Shown one piece after another: positions 59,025-64,000 of a stretch of 64,000 nucleotides of DNA (the stretch's first letter is position 1; every line of letters starts with the position of its first letter). Below the pieces are notes generated by a model. The model ran no database searches and was not told where the DNA came from. It worked only from the letters and a program-made list of their open reading frames with translations. The stretch comes from Histomonas meleagridis (lineage: Eukaryota > Parabasalia > Tritrichomonadida > Dientamoebidae): NCBI GenBank assembly GCA_020186115.1, contig WSYJ01000164.1, positions 930,001 to 994,000 on the forward strand, written 5' to 3'. The translations under genes were made by a program, and so were the position numbers.

Positions 59025-59717
59025 TTACTGAATTTTTGTAAATGTATTTCCATAAATAACATATCCTAAAAAAATGAATCGAAATGAAAGAATTAAGAAA
59101 AATACATATTGACATATTGAAGAAATTGCATAAAGCCCGTCTAATTTATTGACAATGAAAGATCTGCTAAATAAAATAATTGACAAAACACCAAAAATTA
59201 CTTCAAAATATTTGAACATTTTTTCAATAGCAGTTAATTTTTGATATCTATTTGAGCAAAAGTTCGTTGAAAGTGTAAAGATGATACCTGCTAAAAGAAA
59301 AGCAACAAAGTTTAAAAAACAAATTGTCTGATGTTTTTGAATCGAAACAAACTGGATTATAAAAAGTGTCACACCGAGGGCCACCCCAGAAGCGACGATA
59401 GAAATACGTTTAGAATTCCAATTTCTGCTTTGGAAAAGGTAATTCGTTTTTAAATAATTATGAAGCGAATGTGTAACGCCAAATATTGAAATAGATGCAA
59501 ATATTACTAGCAAGTGATTTAAAAATGGTAAAGTTGATTCAACTGCGAGATGGGGAATTGATGGAATTACATTGAACGATGCCATTCCTCCTAGTAAAAG
59601 TGACCCGCTAAAGATTATTGTTAACCACAAATTCATTGAAATTGTTGAAGCCCAAAAAAAGATTCTCTGGTAGATAATTTTCATTGACCAAATAAATAAT
59701 AATTTAACGTATTCCAC
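59025..59717 (-). CDS. DRAM/TMEM150/Frag1-like six-span membrane protein
   Basis: The 230-residue protein has six predicted membrane helices, including WLTIIFSGSLLLGGMASF, LLVIFASISIFGVTHSL, SIVASGVALGVTLFIIQFV and FFLILSFRFIFLGYVIY. The first loop contains NVIPSIPHLAVESTLPFLNH, like the P-xIS-x-LA...P-E pattern of the DRAM/Sfk1/Frag1 family, which act in autophagy regulation or lipid remodelling. The first 20 residues include an extra hydrophobic stretch, so the start may be internal. Assignment is by topology and one loop motif. Confidence 0.5.
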   Translation of the reverse strand: MEYVKLLFIWSMKIIYQRIFFWASTISMNLWLTIIFSGSLLLGGMASFNVIPSIPHLAVESTLPFLNHLLVIFASISIFGVTHSLHNYLKTNYLFQSRNWNSKRISIVASGVALGVTLFIIQFVSIQKHQTICFLNFVAFLLAGIIFTLSTNFCSNRYQKLTAIEKMFKYFEVIFGVLSIILFSRSFIVNKLDGLYAISSICQYVFFLILSFRFIFLGYVIYGNTFTKIQ

Positions 59718-59797
59718 AAAACAAATTTTTCTTGATCACAAAGTTCAATCTTTAACAAACAAAGCAAAATAAAGTAAAAAAAATCATATTTTATAAA

Positions 59798-60910
59798 TTA
59801 ATTTTCTCTATCATCAATCCATGTTTGTGTTAACGATCTTTGTAAAATTGATGATCTCAATTCAAGCTCTTTAATTTCTTCTCTCATTTTCGTTATTGCT
59901 TGTTTTATCTTTATCAAAGGTGAGTTATCACTCACTTCCTTTTGTTTTTCGCTTAAATTTTGTTTTGTTGAATCAAGTTTTGCTGCAACAGAATTTAATT
60001 CTTCTTGTAGAGCATTAACATGTTCAACTCTTTCACGATAAACCTTTTCGACAACTGCAAGTTCAGATGCCTTCGCCGCGTAATCAGAAACACTCGTTTC
60101 GAACCTTTGGTTAAGTGTTTTTTCACGCGTTTCGATTGCTTGAACTGCTTTTGTAACATTTGCCCCAACTTTACTTAGAATTGGTGTGAGCTGTGTGATG
60201 ATTTCAGTGATTCGATGTTGGTGCTGATTCATTTGTGCAAAATGTGTGCGCCAATCACTTTTGGCAGATGGAATATGAATCTGTAATCGAGATGCAACTT
60301 TCTCTGCTTCAGTTTTGAGCTCTAGTGAATCAATGACTTTGCCTGTGCTGATTTGATTAAAGTCAACTGATTCATTGTCTTCATTTTCATCGTCTGATTG
60401 AATATCTATTGCATCATCAATTACTCCATCTTCATCTTCTTCTTCACCTACAACTTGGACATCTTCAGTACCTCCAATGCCGCTGATAACACGGAGTGGA
60501 TTAGGTGTAAAATGTCGTTTTTTAAGAGTTAAACGTATTATAGCATCAAGAATCGTACAAACTGCAAGACCATGACCTGAAACAAGTTTGGATGATGAAA
60601 AGTTGAGTTTAAATCCAATTGATGGAAGTGCAAGAATTAAATTATCTGCAACTTGCGCAGGTTCATCATAATCTGATGGTGTTTCAATATCACTTCCTAA
60701 GTAAGATTGCATCATCCATATGCAAAGAGAAGCAAAGTAATCAAATTGCTCTTTTGCAGATTGCCCAGGAATTGCAAAATAAATTGGAGTTAAATATGGT
60801 AAGTGTCGCTTTACTGGATCGAATTCAATTTCATAATCGAGGAATTGAAGATTATCATAGATTTGTTTCATTAAAACATACTCATCATTCCCTTTTTTAT
60901 CTTTCGACAT
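59798..60910 (-). CDS. IFT57: Intraflagellar transport protein IFT57
   Basis: The 370-residue protein has the IFT57/HIPPI N-terminal CH-like domain (LQFLDYEIEFDPVKRHLPYL, then YFAIPGQSAKEQFDYFASLC, DEPAQVADNLILAL, FSSSKLVSGHGLAVCTILDA), an acidic hinge (EEEDEDGVIDD), the SDWRTHFAQMNQHQHRI block, and a long C-terminal coiled coil. This is the usual IFT-B peripheral subunit that pairs with IFT20. It shows the organism builds flagella. Full length is close to the family norm (about 400). The coding strand upstream has AATAACGTAC. Confidence 0.92.
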   Translation of the reverse strand: MSKDKKGNDEYVLMKQIYDNLQFLDYEIEFDPVKRHLPYLTPIYFAIPGQSAKEQFDYFASLCIWMMQSYLGSDIETPSDYDEPAQVADNLILALPSIGFKLNFSSSKLVSGHGLAVCTILDAIIRLTLKKRHFTPNPLRVISGIGGTEDVQVVGEEEDEDGVIDDAIDIQSDDENEDNESVDFNQISTGKVIDSLELKTEAEKVASRLQIHIPSAKSDWRTHFAQMNQHQHRITEIITQLTPILSKVGANVTKAVQAIETREKTLNQRFETSVSDYAAKASELAVVEKVYRERVEHVNALQEELNSVAAKLDSTKQNLSEKQKEVSDNSPLIKIKQAITKMREEIKELELRSSILQRSLTQTWIDDREN

Positions 60911-61577
60911 GAATTAAGTACGTTATTGAATGACATGTGAGGTAAAATTAACAAAGTGTTCAATTTGTATTATAGCTCAAGCACAGCAATTACTTAATTT
61001 TTCACGAAACCCATCAGAAGAAATCAAGGAATAATAAATATAAATAATTTTCATTTTATATATTTTATCTTCAAAATTTTAAGCGAAAAGATTCACAATT
61101 TCTAGAGTCCGAATGATCTTTCATTTTCCGAAGGGACATCTCCAAAAGTCGGAACCACTCTAAAATTGTTCAAAATATATTTGAATAATATACTGGAAAT
61201 ATTATGTCTTTTAATAAAGTCCGAAAAACCTATTTAAATTCAAAATTCGTTAACCAAAAATTCAAATTATTTTGATCATAAATAAATTGAGACGATAATT
61301 GGTTGTGTGTATAACGGCCTACGATTAAACACAATTCAATTACAAACTTTTTCATAGTAAAGTTTTTTACTCAAGTCAGGGTTTTTTTCAAACAAACCGT
61401 TTTTATCCAAGTAAATGAGTGGTTTACTTCGAAATTGTTGTGGAAATAATCGGCACAACAGTCAAAATTCGAGCTTATCGTGCTTCTCACAACTGCCCAG
61501 AAAAATGGGTTAAACAATTACTATGACGAACCCTCCGAAAATTCAATTAAAAAAGACGTTAATTCCTTTTTTTTTCG
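60911..61577. other. Divergent promoter region IFT57/glucokinase
   Basis: No gene supported. Elements near the glucokinase start are AAACCGTTTTT (61396-61406), CGAACCCTCCGAAA (61527-61540) and GACGTTAATTCCTTTT (61555-61570). The CGAACC-TCCGAAA plus ACGTTAATT pair also occurs in the EF-hand promoter at 19849-19887. Confidence 0.55.
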
Positions 61578-62678
61578 ATGAATCTTTCAAGTACCCTTGC
61601 TCCAATGAAAGCCTGGAAAACTGATACGAAAATACCCTTTTGCTTAGGTGCTGATGTTGGTGCAAGTGGTGCCCGTTTTAGATTTACGAATTTCTTTGAT
61701 CCAACAAAATTTATTGAATTAAATAAAATTCCTTTAAGTTCAGCGAGTGACTTTTACGGTGCTATTGATACTATTAGGAAAGAAATCAAGGATAATCTCC
61801 CAGAAGCCATTTGTCGAGGAGCAGCATATGCAATTGCTGGCCTCCGAGGCAAAGGCTCAGTCTGTCTCAACAACTGGATGGGACACGACAGAACCATTTA
61901 TCACTCGAAGATCAATACATTTCTAAGTCCAATTAATCATTCTTTAATAATTAATGATCTTGAAGCAGGCGCATATGGAATTGTTTCCTCGAGCAAACAG
62001 GGGAATTATAGTTCCTACTTCAAAAAATTATTTGGTCCAGAAAATTCATCACTAATTTCTACAACAGCAAATACAGCCATCTTAGGCATGGGCTCTGGAC
62101 TTGGAGCCGCCCTCATCACCAATAACAAAGCCACCAACAGTCCAATTGTTGTTTCCACCGAAATGGGATATTTACAAATTCCAACAAGTGGCGTAAATAA
62201 TCAAACGCATCTACTTGATGATGCCATTGTTCGGTTTGCAAGTAACCATTATTACCAAGGAGTATATTCACCTGGGTTTGAAGATCTTGCGAGTGGTCGA
62301 GGATTAATTGTTGATTATCTGTTCTTCGGAGGTAAGCCCAACGTTGATTCCACCGAAATATCTGAACTTGCGAAGGGTGGAGATACTTCTGCCAAGATGG
62401 CCATGAAGCAACATTATTTGTATTTCACTCGATGTGCAAAACAATTTGCGGTAACGATGAAATGTGGCTCTATTTTGATGGCACTAGTGAACCAGGTCAA
62501 GAACAAATGGATTATCGAGGAAATTGCGGAAGAAATGGAACAAGAATTTAAACGATATTCACGACCGGAACTTGTAAATGAAGTAAGTTTGTATACACAA
62601 ATTAAGGAATGTAATTTTAACCTTATTGGAGCATCATATATGGCACATTTGGCCGCTAACGGATGTACTCATTTATGA
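61578..62678 (+). CDS. Glucokinase (bacterial-type Glk)
   Basis: The 366-residue protein has the hexokinase/ASKHA motifs: phosphate-1 GADVGASGAR (24-33), catalytic N126-D127 in IINDLEAGAYG, adenosine/phosphate-2 GMGSGLGAAL (170-179), and STEMGY (E195) for sugar contact. The GFEDLASGRGL segment and overall length are those of bacterial GlkA-type enzymes, which is the kind trichomonads use to phosphorylate glucose at the start of glycolysis. No organellar targeting peptide is clear. The second Met (codon 10) is a possible start. Confidence 0.92.
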   Translation: MNLSSTLAPMKAWKTDTKIPFCLGADVGASGARFRFTNFFDPTKFIELNKIPLSSASDFYGAIDTIRKEIKDNLPEAICRGAAYAIAGLRGKGSVCLNNWMGHDRTIYHSKINTFLSPINHSLIINDLEAGAYGIVSSSKQGNYSSYFKKLFGPENSSLISTTANTAILGMGSGLGAALITNNKATNSPIVVSTEMGYLQIPTSGVNNQTHLLDDAIVRFASNHYYQGVYSPGFEDLASGRGLIVDYLFFGGKPNVDSTEISELAKGGDTSAKMAMKQHYLYFTRCAKQFAVTMKCGSILMALVNQVKNKWIIEEIAEEMEQEFKRYSRPELVNEVSLYTQIKECNFNLIGASYMAHLAANGCTHL

Positions 62679-63514
62679 TTGAATAAAATAGGAATTCTCT
62701 TTCTTCAATATGATGTTAAATTGGTATTTTTCCATTTGAGTATATACAAGTCAATAATTTAAAATAGTTTACTTAAAAATAAATTTAAAATTTCATTTTT
62801 TAAATTTCATGGATGTGCATTTGAAAATATATTTTGGATCCCATTCAAGTGTCTGAGGTTTTCTTTAAATTATGAGTGTATAGATTTTTACAGTAATTCA
62901 TCATGTTGCAAATTAACACATTAAAACATATTTATCTATGAACAATTGAGTAAGTCCTAATAAATGATAATGTATATGTATCAGTGATGTATATAACATA
63001 TACTAAAATAGTTTGAACTGATAAATTTATAATTTTTGAATTTTTGGTATTAGGGTAACTTGTTTATAACAATGTACATTGAAAGTTGTATTGCAAAGAT
63101 ATATATAACTTCATTTTTTTATAATCTTTAAGTCAAATACTTGTATAAGAGGAAACATTAAAACTTCTTATATGTTTATATACATTATTAATAGGATTTC
63201 CTAATTTTATTGTTAATTTTTTTTTTTAAAAAAAATATACTTTTATCGAAAACATATCATACACACGGGTTCTATTCTAATTGTTTTACAAATTTTAAAT
63301 ATTATATTAATTATTAAATAATATAAATTAACTCAAGATTAACATGATTTCTGACAAAAATCATTATTTTGTTAAAAATGAAAAAACAATTTTTATAATC
63401 GATTTTTTAATAATTGCTGTCCCAATGCTGAGAATAAATCAGTTCAACGAAATGTTGGAATGGGGCGTCCTAAAACGTTAAAAATGCCTCTGTTATTTTG
63501 AATAACTTTTTAAA
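62679..63514. other. Intergenic region, nothing supported
   Basis: Very AT-rich. Near the right end AATGGGGCGTCC (63460-63471) and AAACGTTAAAA (63473-63483) look like promoter elements preceding the relic below. Confidence 0.4.
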
Positions 63515-63685
63515 TCGAAGATCAAAGTCGGTCAAATCCGTTTAGCACTTCATGTGATTACACCAAGAGATGTACCATTTGCTGGTGAAGTTTATGATCC
63601 ATTACTAGCTGAATCCCTTCAAGATCACAGTTTCATGCTGTTTATGCAAGAAATTGTTTCACAGAAAACCCCATCGTCATTCTGA
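63515..63685 (+). pseudogene. Short coding relic of unknown family
   Basis: One plus-strand frame reads QIRLALHVITPRDVPFAGEV then YDPLLAESLQDHSFMLFMQE before a stop at about 63682. Composition and codon use are coding-like and unlike the surrounding AT-rich DNA, but there is no start codon and no upstream continuation. I do not recognise the family. Confidence 0.4.
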
Positions 63686-64000
63686 AATTTCTATCGTTTG
63701 TCCATGGGTTTGAAAAAATCGATTTACAAAAAAGTGCTGATCCAATCATTCCAGTACGTTTATAATTTTGTACTTTCTTTTCTCCTTGTCATCAATCACC
63801 ACAACTTCGAGAACAAACTAAATCATAGAGCCAAAAATTCAAATGTTCATTGGTTTTCCATTTTGTTCACAAAATTTTGCGACTTCCAGATGTTAATCAA
63901 TAATTCTTGTAACACACATTTGTAAACATTGGACAAGGTCACAAAAATTTGTTGAAAGAAAAAAAACATGAGACATACAAAAAATGGTTTTTAGGTTTTT
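63686..64000. other. Window end, nothing supported
   Basis: The open frame at 63698-63925 is Phe/Asn/His-rich with no protein-like features. No other element was seen. Confidence 0.35.

Overview
The window is eukaryotic DNA from a gene-dense, very AT-rich protist genome. It most likely comes from a parabasalid of the Tritrichomonas/Trichomonas kind. This is an inference from the gene content: DUF3447-type ankyrin proteins and their relics, a BspA-like leucine-rich-repeat relic, R2R3 and single-repeat Myb proteins, a bacterial-type glucokinase, an IFT57 gene (so the cell has a flagellum), LisH-RasGEF and DENN proteins, CK1 and PH-AGC kinases, very short intergenic regions, almost intron-free genes and a mariner element. 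No rRNA, tRNA, CRISPR array or operon was found.

Layout. 1-8.9 kb: edge gene with a TAF12-like histone fold, coiled-coil protein, eS26, a 1673-residue solenoid protein, SS18-like SWI/SNF subunit, eL20. 9.3-9.8 kb: BspA-like relic. 10-19.3 kb: RING-H2 protein, coiled-coil protein, zinc-cysteine protein, cullin, Med18-like protein, telobox-like Myb protein, ARM-repeat protein, single-span membrane protein. 20-22.5 kb: two tandem EF-hand proteins with predicted N-myristoylation and a DNAJB12-like ER co-chaperone. 22.5-29.9 kb: sparse accessory stretch with a long inverted repeat, an R2R3 Myb gene, a Q/N-rich protein, and ankyrin, WD40 and unidentified relics. 29.9-33 kb: broken membrane-anchored alpha-amylase followed by an intact GH16 glucanase-like surface protein. 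33.5-37.2 kb: RasGEF and a 34-bp minisatellite split by a mariner insertion. 37.6-53.9 kb: eL36, CK1, UBXN11-like, RPA3-like (two mini-introns), FCF1, PH-AGC kinase, eL13, DH/PH-like ankyrin protein, ARM-like protein, PRP17, small membrane protein, DENND6-like protein. 54.3-57.5 kb: decaying DUF3447/ankyrin locus. 57.6-62.7 kb: histidine acid phosphatase, DRAM/Frag1-like membrane protein, IFT57, glucokinase. The last 1.3 kb holds only a short relic.

The strongest new observation is the RPA3-like gene at 40513-40906. It reads as a normal 114-residue OB-fold subunit only if a 26-nt and a 23-nt intron are removed. Both end in a fused branch-point/acceptor-like motif resembling the one known from trichomonads. 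A second theme is promoter structure. Many starts carry an AACCGTT/AACGGTT or ACGTTAA (Myb-like) site, followed by a CCTTT pyrimidine patch 6-12 nt before the ATG. This is clearest in three of four ribosomal protein genes and in the 63-bp divergent promoter between eL36 and CK1.
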